Assembly: GCA_963700395.1 (NCBI GenBank)
Contig: CAVOXI010000001.1
Coordinates: forward strand, 620,001 to 684,000
DNA: 64,000 bases
Source: Prado023 sp963700395
Lineage (GTDB): Bacteria; Actinomycetota; Actinomycetes; S36-B12; CAIYMF01
Reading direction: 5' to 3'
Part shown: positions 40,948 through 49,695 of the stretch, piece by piece
Layout: every line of letters begins with the position of its first letter
Position numbering within the stretch: position 1 is the first letter of the stretch
Notes under the pieces: model-generated
What the model saw: the letters and a program-made list of their open reading frames with translations, nothing else
Databases searched by the model: none
Told to the model about the DNA's origin: nothing
Position numbers and translations under genes: made by a program

Positions 40948-41626
40948 ATGATTCAGCATCGCTGAAGGGTCCGCGTGTCGAGGGCCCCGGCACGCCGTGC
41001 GCGACCCCTCGGGTCAGGCCTCGCCGGCCGGGTTCTCGCCTGCGGCGTCCCGGTGGGCGGGGCCCTGCGTCCAGCACCCTGCGCGCCACGTCGACCATCG
41101 GGGTGCGGGCATCCATGGCGGCACGCTGGAGCCACGCGAACGCCGTCTGCTCGTCCCAGCCGAACTGGGCCTGGAGCGCGGACCTCGCCCGTTCGATGAC
41201 CTTGCGCGCCTCCAGGCGCCCCTCGAGGTCGGCCACGCCGTCGCGCAGCGCGTGCACCTCGACGAATCGCGCGCGGGCGATCTCCATGGCCGGGCGCAGC
41301 TCGGCGAGCGTGAACGGCTTGACGACGTACCCCTGCACGCCGGCGGTCAACGCCCGCTCCACGAGGTCCGACTGGCTGAATGCGGTCAGCAGGACGATCG
41401 GCGCGATGTCGTCGGCGGCCAGGGCCTCAGCGGCGGAGACGCCGTCGAGGACGGGCATCTTCACGTCCATCAGGACGATGTCCGGGCGCAGCTCGCGGAC
41501 GAGGCGGACGCCGGTCTCACCGTCGCCGGCCTGGCCGACGACCTCGTAACCGGCCTCGGTGAGCATCTCGACCAGGTCGAGGCGGATCAGCGACTCGTCC
41601 TCGACGACGACCACGCGGGGGGACAC
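40907..41626 (-). CDS. pdtaR: ANTAR-domain response regulator, PdtaR type
   Basis: Receiver domain (residues 1-120) with phospho-acceptor Asp54 in VLMDVKMPVLDG, acidic pair ED at 10-11 and Lys in VVKPF; then an ANTAR RNA-binding domain (about 130-190: LEARKVIERARSALQAQFG, AFAWLQRAAMDA, MVDVARRVLD). ANTAR proteins are antiterminators that bind tandem hexaloop hairpins. The Arg/Pro-rich C-terminus beyond residue 192 is unusual; another frame ends GENPAGEA at 41014, so a shift in the G/C run near 41060 is likely and the native protein about 200 residues. Directly upstream of livK in the same direction. Confidence 0.88.
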   Translation of the reverse strand: MSPRVVVVEDESLIRLDLVEMLTEAGYEVVGQAGDGETGVRLVRELRPDIVLMDVKMPVLDGVSAAEALAADDIAPIVLLTAFSQSDLVERALTAGVQGYVVKPFTLAELRPAMEIARARFVEVHALRDGVADLEGRLEARKVIERARSALQAQFGWDEQTAFAWLQRAAMDARTPMVDVARRVLDAGPRPPGRRRREPGRRGLTRGVAHGVPGPSTRGPFSDAESCVTNPLPSHCRGP

Positions 41627-41690
41627 CGCCCCACTGTATCGGCGGTCCTACCGCGCCCGCGTGCGTCCCGGATCGACGGGAGAGTGGAGG

Positions 41691-41720
41691 GTTGTTGCCC
41701 ATGGTGGAGCAGCAACCCAC
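41691..41720. other. Stem-loop between pdtaR and the tRNA gene
   Basis: GGGTTGTTGC and GCAGCAACCC can pair at nine of ten positions with a 10-base loop. It lies about 65 bases upstream of the divergent pdtaR start, so it would be in the pdtaR leader. Role unknown. Confidence 0.4.
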
Positions 41721-41785
41721 CACCTTCGTGTCCGCAGCGTGCATGGGTCGCCCGGGCTGGGCGCTGGTCTAGCATTGGCGCGCAT

Positions 41786-41859
41786 GCCCCGGTATCCCAA
41801 CCGGCAGAGGAAGCGGTCTCAAAAACCGTCCAGTGTGGGTTCGAATCCCACCCGGGGCA
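41786..41859 (+). tRNA. tRNA with Leu anticodon CAA and a short variable arm
   Basis: 74 bases. Acceptor GCCCCGG/CCGGGGC with discriminator A; D stem TCC/GGA; anticodon stem GCGGT/ACCGT with loop CTCAAAA, giving anticodon CAA (Leu, codon UUG); T stem GTGGG/CCCAC with loop TTCGAAT. Only five bases (CCAGT) separate the anticodon and T stems, whereas leucine tRNAs normally have a long type II variable arm. TAGCAT at 41770-41775 could be a -10 box. CCA is not encoded. Confidence 0.85.
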
Positions 41860-41878
41860 CGTGTGACGTGAAGTCGGC

Positions 41879-42304
41879 TCAGACGGCCAGACGCGGACGC
41901 AGCTCGAGGATCCGGGCCAGAACCCCGTTGACGAACGCCGGGGACTCGTCGGTCGACAGGCCCCGCGCGAGGCTCACGGCCTCGTCGATGACGACAGGCC
42001 CGGGCACGTCGTCGCACCACAGCAGCTCGAAGACCCCGATCCGCAGGATGTTGCGGTCCACGGCGGGCATCCGGTCCAGCGCCCAGCCCGAGGAGTACGT
42101 GCTCAGCAGCTCATCGATGCGCCCCTGATGGGTGACCACACCCTCGACGAGGGTGCTGACGTACGGGTTGGGCACCGGACGTGACTGCGCGGCTCCCTCG
42201 GCCAGCGGCCCCTCCTCCAGCACGACCAGGGGCGAGACCTCACGCAGTTCAGCTGCGTAGAGGACGTCCAGTGCGCGCTTGCGCGCCTTGCCACGTGCGG
42301 TCAC
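41879..42304 (-). CDS. nusB: Transcription antitermination factor NusB
   Basis: 141 residues, all-helical NusB fold. Blocks RGKARKRALDVLYAAELRE at the N-terminus and the second-half VIDEAVSLARGLSTDESPAFVNGVLARI are diagnostic. Binds boxA RNA with NusE (S10) for rRNA antitermination. Its start is 3 bases past the efp stop, the usual efp-nusB operon. The convergent tRNA ends 19 bases away. Confidence 0.96.
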   Translation of the reverse strand: MTARGKARKRALDVLYAAELREVSPLVVLEEGPLAEGAAQSRPVPNPYVSTLVEGVVTHQGRIDELLSTYSSGWALDRMPAVDRNILRIGVFELLWCDDVPGPVVIDEAVSLARGLSTDESPAFVNGVLARILELRPRLAV

Positions 42305-42307
42305 GGG

Positions 42308-42868
42308 TCAGTTCACACGGCCGAGGTACGAGCCGTCGCGGGTGTCGACCTTGACCCTCGTGCCCTGCTCGACGAACAGCGGGACCTGGATCTCGGCACC
42401 GGTCTCGAGGGTGGCGGGCTTGGTGCCACCCGTGGAGCGGTCGCCCTGCAGGCCCGGCTCGGTGTAGGTGATCTCGAGCTCGACGGAGGCGGGGAGCTCG
42501 ACGTAGAGCGGGAGCCCGTCGTGGGTGGCGACGAGCGCGTTCTGGTTCTCCAGCAGGTACTTCTCCGCCTCGCCCACGACGTCGCCGCCGATGTGCAGCT
42601 GGTCGTAGGACTGCAGGTCCATGAACACGAAGTCCGTGCCGTCCTTGTACAGGTAGGTCATGTCGCGCTTGTCGAGGTTGGCCGTCTCGACCTTGAGGCC
42701 GGCGTTGAAGGTCTTGTCGACGACCTTGCCGGAGAGCACGTTCTTGAGCTTGGTGCGCACGAACGCCGGCCCCTTGCCGGGCTTGACGTGCTGGAACTCG
42801 ACCACGGTCCAGAGCTGGCCGTCGATGTTGAGCACGAGGCCGTTCTTCAGGTCGTTGGTCGTGGCCAT
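42308..42868 (-). CDS. efp: Translation elongation factor P, PGKGP subfamily
   Basis: Relieves ribosome stalling at polyproline stretches. 186 residues with KOW-like N domain and two OB domains; C-terminal signature VKVDTRDGSYLGRVN. The tip loop is P30-G-K32-G-P34, the palindromic form reported in Actinobacteria in which Lys32 works unmodified. Consistent with this, no epmA/epmB, earP or ymfI-like modification gene is nearby. Start 42868 follows a GGGAGAACC leader. Confidence 0.97.
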   Translation of the reverse strand: MATTNDLKNGLVLNIDGQLWTVVEFQHVKPGKGPAFVRTKLKNVLSGKVVDKTFNAGLKVETANLDKRDMTYLYKDGTDFVFMDLQSYDQLHIGGDVVGEAEKYLLENQNALVATHDGLPLYVELPASVELEITYTEPGLQGDRSTGGTKPATLETGAEIQVPLFVEQGTRVKVDTRDGSYLGRVN

Positions 42869-42942
42869 GGTTCTCCCAGGTAGGCGGTAGGGGGTCGGGC
42901 GGGGCCCAAGGCCTCAAGGATACCGGCTGCCCGTGGTCAGAC

Positions 42943-43002
42943 CCTCCACACAGGTCCACACCCTCCAGGTCCGGCGGGAGGGTGTGGACCTCGCGTGGAG
43001 GG
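42943..43002 (-). terminator. Long bulged stem-loop between aroQ and efp
   Basis: AGGTCCACACCCTCC (42952-42966) pairs exactly with GGAGGGTGTGGACCT (42977-42991), loop 10 bases. Outside it CCCTCCAC (42943-42950) pairs with GTGGAGGG (42995-43002), so up to 23 bp can stack with a small internal loop. It begins 23 bases after the aroQ stop; no T tract. Confidence 0.75.
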
Positions 43003-43025
43003 CGCGGGCGCGCGGTCGGTTCCGG

Positions 43026-43478
43026 TCAGGTGGCTGGCGCGGCGGCGATCGCGTCGAGGGCGAGGAGGTAGGACTGGACGCCGAAACCGGCGATGACGCC
43101 GCTTGCCACTGCGGAGATCACCGACGTGTGACGGAACTCCTCGCGCGAGTGGGGGTTGGTGAGGTGCACCTCGATCAGCGCGGCCGTGCGCATGGCCACG
43201 GCGTCGCGCAGCGCATAGGAGTAGTGCGTGAACGCGGCCGGGTTGAGCACGACCGGGATCCGGCGGTCGGCCGCATCGTGGAGCCAGCCGATCAGCTCGG
43301 ACTCGGAGTCGGTCTGCCGCAGCTCCACGGCCAGGCCCTTCACGGCGCCATGCAGCTGGCACAGGTGCGCGAGGTCGGCGAGGGTCGTGGAGCCGTACAC
43401 CTCGGGCTCACGGGAGCCGAGCCGGCCGAGGTTGGGGCCGTTGAGGACAAGGACCTCGCGCAACGCCGACTCCGCCAT
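43026..43478 (-). CDS. aroQ: Type II 3-dehydroquinate dehydratase
   Basis: Third step of the shikimate pathway. ATG 43478 gives 150 residues, the type II size. VLVLNGPNLGRLGSREPEVYG holds Asn13, Arg23 and catalytic Tyr28; His residues lie in AAFTHYSYALRDA and EVHLTNPHSREEFRHTS. The frame is open upstream without similarity. It starts 28 bases after the aroB stop. Confidence 0.96.
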   Translation of the reverse strand: MAESALREVLVLNGPNLGRLGSREPEVYGSTTLADLAHLCQLHGAVKGLAVELRQTDSESELIGWLHDAADRRIPVVLNPAAFTHYSYALRDAVAMRTAALIEVHLTNPHSREEFRHTSVISAVASGVIAGFGVQSYLLALDAIAAAPAT

Positions 43479-43506
43479 GGGCGGGACTCTACCGAGCGCG
43501 TTCCGC

Positions 43507-44598
43507 TCAGTCGGCGATCTGGCCGTACGCGGCGAGCAGCAGGGTCGGATCCGGGCCGTCGAGGAAGATGGGTGATCCGATGCCATCGAGGATCACAAAG
43601 CGCACGCTGCTCCCCCGCGCCTTCTTGTCCAGGAGCATCGCCTCGTTGAGCTGCGGCCAGCTTGACCCGCCGTAGGTGACGGGGAGCCCGATGGACGTGA
43701 GGATCTCGCGGTGCAGGTCGACCTCTGCCTCGCCGATCCGGCCGGCGAGGAGGGAGAGCTCGGCCGCGAACATCATCCCGACCGACACGGCGGCACCGTG
43801 CCGCCACCGGTAGCGCTCCGCCCGTTCGATCGCGTGGCCGAGGGTGTGGCCGTAGTTGAGGATCTCGCGCCCGCCGAGAGCGCGCGTGGTCTCGTGCAGG
43901 TCGCCGGCCACGACGTCGGCCTTGACCTGGATCGCCCGCTCGATGAGGTCCCGCAGCACCGGGCTGGTGGGGTCGGTGGCCGCTGCGGGGTCGGCCTGGA
44001 CGAGGTCGAGGATCGTGGTGTCGCGGATGAAGCCGGCCTTGACCACCTCGGCCATGCCGGCGACGAGGTCGTTGCGGGGCAGTGTCTCCAGTGAGTTCAG
44101 GTCGCACAGCACGCCCGACGGCTCGTGGATCGAGCCCACGAGGTTCTTGCCCTCGGCCGTGTTGATCCCGGTCTTGCCCCCGACTGCGGCGTCGACCATG
44201 GCCAGCAGCGTGGTCGGCAGGTGGACGACTCGGACGCCGCGCATCCAGGTGGCGGCGACGAACCCGGCGAGGTCGGTGGTGGCCCCGCCACCCACGGCCA
44301 CAATGGCATCCGACCGGGTGAACCCCGCCTGCCCGAGGACTCCCCAGCAGAAGGCGGCGACCTGCGCGGACTTGGCCTCCTCCGCGTCGGGGGTCTCGAG
44401 CAGGATCGCCGCGTAGCCCGCGGACAGGAGGTCCTCGCGCACCGCCTCTGCCGAGGTCCGCAGCGCGGCAGGATGCACGATGGCCACGCGCTGGGGCTCG
44501 GGGCCGAGCATGGACGCGAGCTCACCGAGAAGGCCCCGGCCCACGACGACGTCGTACGGGCGCTGCGTGTGGACGGTGATCCGGGTCGCGTCGGTCAT
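43507..44598 (-). CDS. aroB: 3-dehydroquinate synthase
   Basis: NAD- and metal-dependent second step of the shikimate pathway, 363 residues. AIVAVGGGATTDLAGFVAAT, LPTTLLAMVDAAVGGKTGIN, and the metal-binding Glu/His in AGMAEVVKAG, NYGHTLGHAIE and RHGAAVSVGM are visible. ATG 44598 has AGGAGGT about five bases upstream, a strong site that argues for independent initiation although no stop separates it in frame from aroK. Confidence 0.96.
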   Translation of the reverse strand: MTDATRITVHTQRPYDVVVGRGLLGELASMLGPEPQRVAIVHPAALRTSAEAVREDLLSAGYAAILLETPDAEEAKSAQVAAFCWGVLGQAGFTRSDAIVAVGGGATTDLAGFVAATWMRGVRVVHLPTTLLAMVDAAVGGKTGINTAEGKNLVGSIHEPSGVLCDLNSLETLPRNDLVAGMAEVVKAGFIRDTTILDLVQADPAAATDPTSPVLRDLIERAIQVKADVVAGDLHETTRALGGREILNYGHTLGHAIERAERYRWRHGAAVSVGMMFAAELSLLAGRIGEAEVDLHREILTSIGLPVTYGGSSWPQLNEAMLLDKKARGSSVRFVILDGIGSPIFLDGPDPTLLLAAYGQIAD

Positions 44599-45255
44599 GG
44601 ACGGACCTCCTGGTCGGTCTCGGCGGTGGGGCTCGCCGCCGCGGCGGCTCCCGCCCAGGTCGAGCCCGGTGAGGATCGCGTCGACCGTCTGGTCGACCGT
44701 CAGCCCGTCGGTGTCCACGGTCACGCGGGCCACCTCGGCGTACAGGGGCGCGCGGGCATCCATGAGGCCCTTCATCTGGGCGCGGATGTTGCCCAGGAGC
44801 ACCGGACGTGCCCCGGACAGGCCGGCGCGCTGCGACGCGGCAGCGAGCCCGACTCGCAGCCACACGACCGGTCGGCCCAGGAGGCTGGCGCGGGTCGCGG
44901 TGTCGAGGACCGCGCCGCCACCGAGGGCGAGGACTCCGTCGTGCTCCGCAAGGGCGCGGGCGACAGCTGCCGCCTCCAGCAGCCGGAACTCCGACTCCCC
45001 GGACTCCACGAAGATGTCGGCGATCGCCCGACCCGTGCTCGCCTCCACGTCGGCGTCGGTGTCCCGGAACCCGACCCCGAGGCGCTCGGCAAGGGCATGG
45101 CCCACAGTCGACTTGCCCGCGCCAGGCACCCCGACGAGCACGACGACGGGGCGCCTCGCTGGGACCTCCGACGCTGCGAGCTGATCGCTGTGAACGATTC
45201 CGACCATCCGATCGTCGGATTCGTTCACACCGATCGAGGAGGGCGCACTGCTCAT
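44595..45255 (-). CDS. aroK: Shikimate kinase (3' end probably frameshifted)
   Basis: Fifth step of the shikimate pathway. ATG 45255 overlaps the aroC stop (ATGA). A 35-residue extension precedes the P-loop LVGVPGAGKSTVGHALAERL; DTDADVEASTGRAIADIF is the shikimate-binding region and GGGAV the usual later motif. In the printed frame there is no stop before aroB, so an AroK-AroB fusion appears. Removing one G in CTGGGCGGGAGCC (about 44655) gives AGAAAAASPTAETDQEVRP ending in TGA that overlaps the aroB ATG, the expected arrangement, and this extent is used. Confidence 0.9.
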
Positions 45256-46436
45256 CGGATGGCCAGCCCCGCGAGGTACCCCTCGACGTTGCGGCGGGTC
45301 TCGGTCACGCTGTCGCCGCCGAACTTCTCCAGGACGGCGTCGGCCACCACGAGGGCCACCATCGCCTCGGCGACCACGCCCGCCGCCGGCACCGCGCACA
45401 CATCCGAGCGCTGGTTGTTCGCGCGCGCCTCCTCGCCGGTGGCGACGTCCACGGTGCGCAGGGCACGCGGCACTGTCGCGATGGGCTTCATCGCCGCGCG
45501 CACGCGCAGCAGCTCGCCCGTGCTCATACCGCCCTCGGTTCCGCCGGCGCGTCCTGACGCACGACGGACCCTGCCGGGGCCATCGGGAAGGATCTCGTCG
45601 TGGGCCAGGGAGCCCCGGGTTCGGGCGAGCTCGAAGCCGTCGCCGACCTCGACGCCCTTGATCGCCTGGATGCCCATCAGGGCACCGGCGAGCCTGGCGT
45701 CGAGGCGCCGGTCCCAGTGCACGTGCGAGCCGAGGCCGGGGGGCAGACCGTCGACGAGGACCTCGACGATGCCGCCGAGCGTGTCGCCTTCGCGCCGGGC
45801 GGCCTCGACCTCCTCGCCCATGAGGATGGCCGTGGCCGGGTCGGCACAGCGGGCGGGGTCGGCGTCGATGGCGTCGAGGTCGTCCGGCGTGGGCAGCGGG
45901 GTGCCCGCAGGGACCGCCACGGACCCGATCGCCACCACGTGGCTGATGACGCTCGCGCCCAGAACGTCGTGCAGGAAGGCCTTGGCCACCGCCCCCAGGG
46001 CGACCCGCGCGGCGGTCTCGCGTGCGGAGGCTCGCTCGAGGATCGGGCGGGACTCGTCGAAGCCGTACTTCTGCATGCCGGCGAGGTCCGCGTGCCCCGG
46101 GCGCGGCCGGGTCAGCGGGGCGTTGCGGGCCTGGGCGTCAAGGATGTCGGCATCGACCGGGTCCGAGGACATCACCTCGACCCACTTCGGCCACTCGCTG
46201 TTGCCCACCTCGATCGCGATCGGGCCGCCGAGAGTTCGCCCGTGCCGCACGCCGCCGATCACCCGCACATCGTCGGCCTCGAACTTCATCCGGGCGCCCC
46301 GACCGATGCCGAGGCGGCGGCGCTGCAGCTCACGGGTGATGTCGGCAGTCGTGATCGTCACGTCGGCCGGCATGCCCTCGAGCACGCCGACGAGGGCCTG
46401 GCCGTGCGACTCGCCGGCGGTCAACCATCGAAGCAT
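45252..46436 (-). CDS. aroC: Chorismate synthase
   Basis: FMN-dependent last step of the common shikimate pathway. 394 residues starting MLRWLTAGESHGQALVGVLEG; further signatures RPGHADLAGMQKYG, ERASARETAARVALG and, near the C-terminus, RSDVCAVPAAGVVAEAM. Frame intact. It is the first gene of aroC-aroK-aroB-aroQ, all overlapping or closely spaced. Confidence 0.98.
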   Translation of the reverse strand: MLRWLTAGESHGQALVGVLEGMPADVTITTADITRELQRRRLGIGRGARMKFEADDVRVIGGVRHGRTLGGPIAIEVGNSEWPKWVEVMSSDPVDADILDAQARNAPLTRPRPGHADLAGMQKYGFDESRPILERASARETAARVALGAVAKAFLHDVLGASVISHVVAIGSVAVPAGTPLPTPDDLDAIDADPARCADPATAILMGEEVEAARREGDTLGGIVEVLVDGLPPGLGSHVHWDRRLDARLAGALMGIQAIKGVEVGDGFELARTRGSLAHDEILPDGPGRVRRASGRAGGTEGGMSTGELLRVRAAMKPIATVPRALRTVDVATGEEARANNQRSDVCAVPAAGVVAEAMVALVVADAVLEKFGGDSVTETRRNVEGYLAGLAIR

Positions 46437-46454
46437 TGCCCGATTCTGTCATGC

Positions 46455-46485
46455 CGGCGTCCGGCCCCCCTCGAGCCGGACGCCG
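46455..46485 (-). terminator. Stem-loop after the pilus assembly operon
   Basis: CGGCGTCCGGC (46455-46465) pairs exactly with GCCGGACGCCG (46475-46485), loop 9 bases. It starts 7 bases after the stop of the PilP-like gene. No T tract. It separates the pilus genes from aroC. Confidence 0.75.
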
Positions 46486-46492
46486 CTATCGC

Positions 46493-47132
46493 TCAGCCGA
46501 TCGAGACCGAGTCGCCCTCGCAGACGACGGCGTTCTGGTCGCCGTAGAGGAATCCCGCGCAGTTGGCGTTGAAGATGTCGTAGAGCCGGTAGGACTTGGC
46601 GAACTGCTCACCCTCGTCGACGGTGTACTTCTTGCCGTCGAGCTTCAGCTTCACGGAGTTGCCCAGCGGCGAGATCGTCAGGGCCGAGATGGTCCCGCCC
46701 GCGGAGCCCGAGGTGGAGGTCGAGGACGAGGACGAGGCTGCGTCAGGGGCGGCCGCCGCTGCGGGGGCGGGGGCCGGAGCCGGGGCGGGCTTGGCCACCA
46801 GCGGCGCGAAGGGATCGCGACTCGTGATCCGCACCTTGGTCTTCGTGGCCGCTGCCTGCTCGGCGGCGGCATCCTGCTCGGCCTGGGTCGCCTCCGCGGC
46901 TGCGCGCACCTGCCGGCGCCTGCCCCCGAGGGACCGGTGCGAGCAGGGCGTCGTCGCTCGGCGACTTCATCAGGAACAGCACCATGCCACCGAGCATGAG
47001 GCCGCCGATGATGGCCAGGGCAACGATCATGAACGTCCGCTTGCGCGGGGGCGCATCCTCCTGACCCGATCCCATGCTGGGCAGCAACGAACCGGAGCCG
47101 GTGCCCGTCCTCTCGAGGATCTGCTCACTCAT
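46493..47132 (-). pseudogene. PilP-like inner-membrane pilus assembly protein, one frameshift
   Basis: Bitopic protein of about 212 residues. Cytoplasmic start MSEQILERTGTGSGSLLPSM, membrane helix FMIVALAIIGGLMLGGMVLF, a charged/Ala-rich linker, a Pro/Ala repeat (VAKPAPAPAPAPAAAAAPDA), a Ser/Thr stretch, then a small beta-domain (ISALTISPLGNSVKLKLDGK, YTVDEGEQF) with two Cys (NANCAG, VVCEGD). The frame shifts in a run of five G near 46925. Its place right after pilO and its topology suggest PilP/GspC-type function; similarity is weak, so this is inference. Confidence 0.65.
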
Positions 47133-47138
47133 GTCGAG

Positions 47139-47828
47139 TCACCCTTCGATCGCGGCGGCAGCGTTGGGCAGCGTGAACACATTGGCGGTGATGGCAGCCG
47201 TGAGGCCGTCCTCAGGTGCGCCGTCGGCGCAGGAGCCCTTCGAGATGGACACGGACGACACCATCGCGACCCGCTTCATCGACTCCACCTCGCGCAGGTA
47301 GTTGCGCAGCTGGGCGAAGGTCCCGCACGCGGAGATGTTGAGGCTGACCGTCTCGACCTGCGGGGCTGCGGGCGCCGTCGCCGCCGGCGCTTCGGCGGCG
47401 TCCGAGGACTCGGCGTCGGAGGACTCGGAGTCCGTTGCGGCATCGTCGGCGGGCGCGGGTGGCGCCGCGACCACGGGTGCGGCGATCAGCGTGGGGCGAC
47501 CGGGCGTGACCGAGGCCACGACCACGTTCGCGTCACTGGCCACGGTCGTCAGGTTCCGGATCAGCGTGGGCAGGGCCACGGTCGGAGGCATCCGCTGCTG
47601 GATCTGGGCCAGGATCGCCTCCTGGGCCGGGAGCTCCTCGCTCTGCTTCTTGAGCAGTGAGATCCGGGATCGGAGCTGGTCGGAGGCGGCCATCTGGCTC
47701 GCGGTCTCCTCGTCAAGGGCGGCGGCCTTCTGCATGGTCGGGCTGATGAGCGCGAACCACGCACCGACCAGGAGCAGCACGGCGGCGCCGATCCCGCCCA
47801 GCATCCACATCCGAGGGCTCAGGTTCAT
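47139..47828 (-). CDS. pilO: Type IV pilus assembly protein PilO
   Basis: 229 residues: short cytoplasmic tail, one membrane helix (MLGGIGAAVLLLVGAWFALI), coiled-coil (about 30-75: AALDEETASQMAASDQLRSR), then a ferredoxin-like PilO domain interrupted by an Ala/Ser/Glu-rich loop (about 125-160). Start 47828 overlaps the pilN stop (ATGA). With PilM and PilN it forms the inner-membrane alignment complex. Confidence 0.85.
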   Translation of the reverse strand: MNLSPRMWMLGGIGAAVLLLVGAWFALISPTMQKAAALDEETASQMAASDQLRSRISLLKKQSEELPAQEAILAQIQQRMPPTVALPTLIRNLTTVASDANVVVASVTPGRPTLIAAPVVAAPPAPADDAATDSESSDAESSDAAEAPAATAPAAPQVETVSLNISACGTFAQLRNYLREVESMKRVAMVSSVSISKGSCADGAPEDGLTAAITANVFTLPNAAAAIEG

Positions 47829-48634
47829 GGTCCGACCTCCTCGGCCTGGTAGCGGTTGGAGAGGGCCTCTGCGGTCACGTTGCCCGTGGAGCTGAACGTG
47901 ACGATCTTGGTTCCCTCCTCGACGCCTGCTGTCAGACTGCCGACATAGGGATCGGCGATGGTGGGCAGCTTGGCCAGGGAGTCCAGCCAGTTGGCCACGG
48001 TGTTGTAGGTGAAGGCCTTGGCCGACACGGTCATGGTTCCCAACCCGGGAACACCCGCCCCGGACGTCGGCTCGGCGGCGGTGGAGGCCCCTGCTGAGGA
48101 CGGGGCGGTCGCCTGGACCGGGGCACCGGGTGCCGGTGAGGTGAGCGCCAGGGTGTCCAGGGAGACCCCCCTGGGCATCGTGAGTGCGAGGTCGTTGAGG
48201 AAGAAGGACCACCGGACCTCGTTGCCCATGGCCAGTCGCAGCTGGGCCTGGGCATCGGCGACGGCGGCGAACACCTTGGGAACGTCCGCGTACTTCGCCG
48301 CCTCGGCCTGCAGCAGCGCGCGCTCGGCGGTTGCTGCGTCGAGTGACTCCTGCGCGGCGCTCTCCTTCTGAGTCGCGACCAGCCACCCCAGAAGCGCCAG
48401 CAGCAGCGCGACGACGACAGTGATGGCGGCAAACACCTTCGCCCGGCGCACGGCCGCTCGTCGGGCGTACGTCGCGGGCAGCAGGTTGACGGCGGCCAGC
48501 ACGGTCACCACGTCGGAGGTGGGTACCTCCTCGACCAGGAGGTCGCCGGGCGGGAGATCAGCCGTCGTCTGGCCTTCGCCGTCCACTGGCTCGAACGCCT
48601 CGGGTTCGCCACCACGACCGCGCGACAGCCTCAT
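47825..48634 (-). CDS. pilN: Type IV pilus assembly protein PilN
   Basis: 269 residues. The motif VLAAVNLLPATYARRAAVRR near residue 45 is the N-terminal PilN signature (NLLP) by which PilN binds PilM in the cytoplasm. A membrane helix (AAITVVVALLLALLGWLVA) and a coiled coil follow, then the extracytoplasmic domain. Here the NLLP motif is preceded by about 45 extra residues. Overlaps both pilM and pilO by 4 bases. Confidence 0.88.
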   Translation of the reverse strand: MRLSRGRGGEPEAFEPVDGEGQTTADLPPGDLLVEEVPTSDVVTVLAAVNLLPATYARRAAVRRAKVFAAITVVVALLLALLGWLVATQKESAAQESLDAATAERALLQAEAAKYADVPKVFAAVADAQAQLRLAMGNEVRWSFFLNDLALTMPRGVSLDTLALTSPAPGAPVQATAPSSAGASTAAEPTSGAGVPGLGTMTVSAKAFTYNTVANWLDSLAKLPTIADPYVGSLTAGVEEGTKIVTFSSTGNVTAEALSNRYQAEEVGP

Positions 48635-49689
48635 GACACACCTCCGAGGGCAAGTCCGACCGGCACGGCCGCGATCGGGTCGACGAAGTTCAGCTGGGCC
48701 GGCGAGAGTCCGGTCCCCCCGACCGAGAGGCCCGACAGGGTCGAGCCGACCTCGACAGGCACGCGCAGTCGCTCAGCAAGCCGCTCGGGGAATCCCCGCA
48801 GGCGGGCACCTCCGCCGGAGAGCACCACGCGGGTGACCGATCCGTTGGTCGACGTCGCCGAGTAGTAGTCCAGGGACCCGCGGATCTCCTCGATGAGCTC
48901 CAAGGCAGCGTTGGTCATGGTTCGGATGGCCGGGGCCATCTGGCCCGCCTCCTCGCCCAGGCCGACCTCGCGCTTGGTCTGCTCGGCCTCCATCAGGGTC
49001 AGCCCGAGGTCGTTGACCAGCGCCTGGGTCACCTGCCGCCCGCCGGAGAGCAGGATGCGCACGAACCGCGGGATTCCGTTCTCGTGGACGATGATGTTGG
49101 TCAGGTCGGCGCCGATGTCGACCACTGCCTCGGGTCGGGCGTTGAGGCCCAGCCCCGGCGTCCTGGCGATCGCGCGCAGGACGGCGAACGAGTTCAGGTC
49201 GACCACCGTCGGGTTGAGGCCCGCGGCGATCACCGCGTCGACGGAGCGCACGATCATCTCCTCGACCCCGGCCACGAGCAGTCCGCTGAGCGAGCGTGCC
49301 CCGTCGCTGGTCCGGATCTCCTCGAGGGGGGCGAAGTCCAGCACGGCCTGGTCGATGTCGATGGGGACCTGGTCGCCCACGAGCAGCGGTAGGGCCCTGC
49401 GCAGCTCGTCGCCGGTCAGGAAGGGAACCTCGACCTGGCGGACCACCACCCTGGGGTTGGCCACGCCGACGGTCACCTTCTTGTGGGAGAACTTGACGCT
49501 TGCCCACAGCTCCTTGATCGCCTCGGTCACAGCGCCCGGGTCGACGACCTCCCCGTCGCGCAGGGCACCCTCGGGAAGGGCGATCTGGCCGAAGTGCACG
49601 AGCTCGGGACCCGACGAGCGCAGCGCGAGCTCTGCTGCCCGCACGCTGGACGTGCCGATGTCCAGCCCGATGGCGTTTCGTCGACCCAC
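48631..49689 (-). CDS. pilM: Type IV pilus assembly ATPase PilM
   Basis: Actin-like cytoplasmic protein, 352 residues. Phosphate 1 motif IGLDIGTSSVRAAEL at 7-21, phosphate 2 AVVDIGADLTNIIVHENG and adenosine motif VVLSGGGARLRGFPE. GTG 49689 with GAGGAGG seven bases upstream; that site lies in a 10-bp hairpin. First gene of pilM-N-O-P, all with 4-base or short spacings. Confidence 0.92.
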   Translation of the reverse strand: MGRRNAIGLDIGTSSVRAAELALRSSGPELVHFGQIALPEGALRDGEVVDPGAVTEAIKELWASVKFSHKKVTVGVANPRVVVRQVEVPFLTGDELRRALPLLVGDQVPIDIDQAVLDFAPLEEIRTSDGARSLSGLLVAGVEEMIVRSVDAVIAAGLNPTVVDLNSFAVLRAIARTPGLGLNARPEAVVDIGADLTNIIVHENGIPRFVRILLSGGRQVTQALVNDLGLTLMEAEQTKREVGLGEEAGQMAPAIRTMTNAALELIEEIRGSLDYYSATSTNGSVTRVVLSGGGARLRGFPERLAERLRVPVEVGSTLSGLSVGGTGLSPAQLNFVDPIAAVPVGLALGGVS

Positions 49690-49695
49690 GGTGGT

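Noticed and set aside
43507..45399. A 630-residue continuous AroK-AroB reading frame suggesting a bifunctional enzyme
   Set aside because: aroB has its own strong ribosome site, and one extra G in a G run explains the missing aroK stop.
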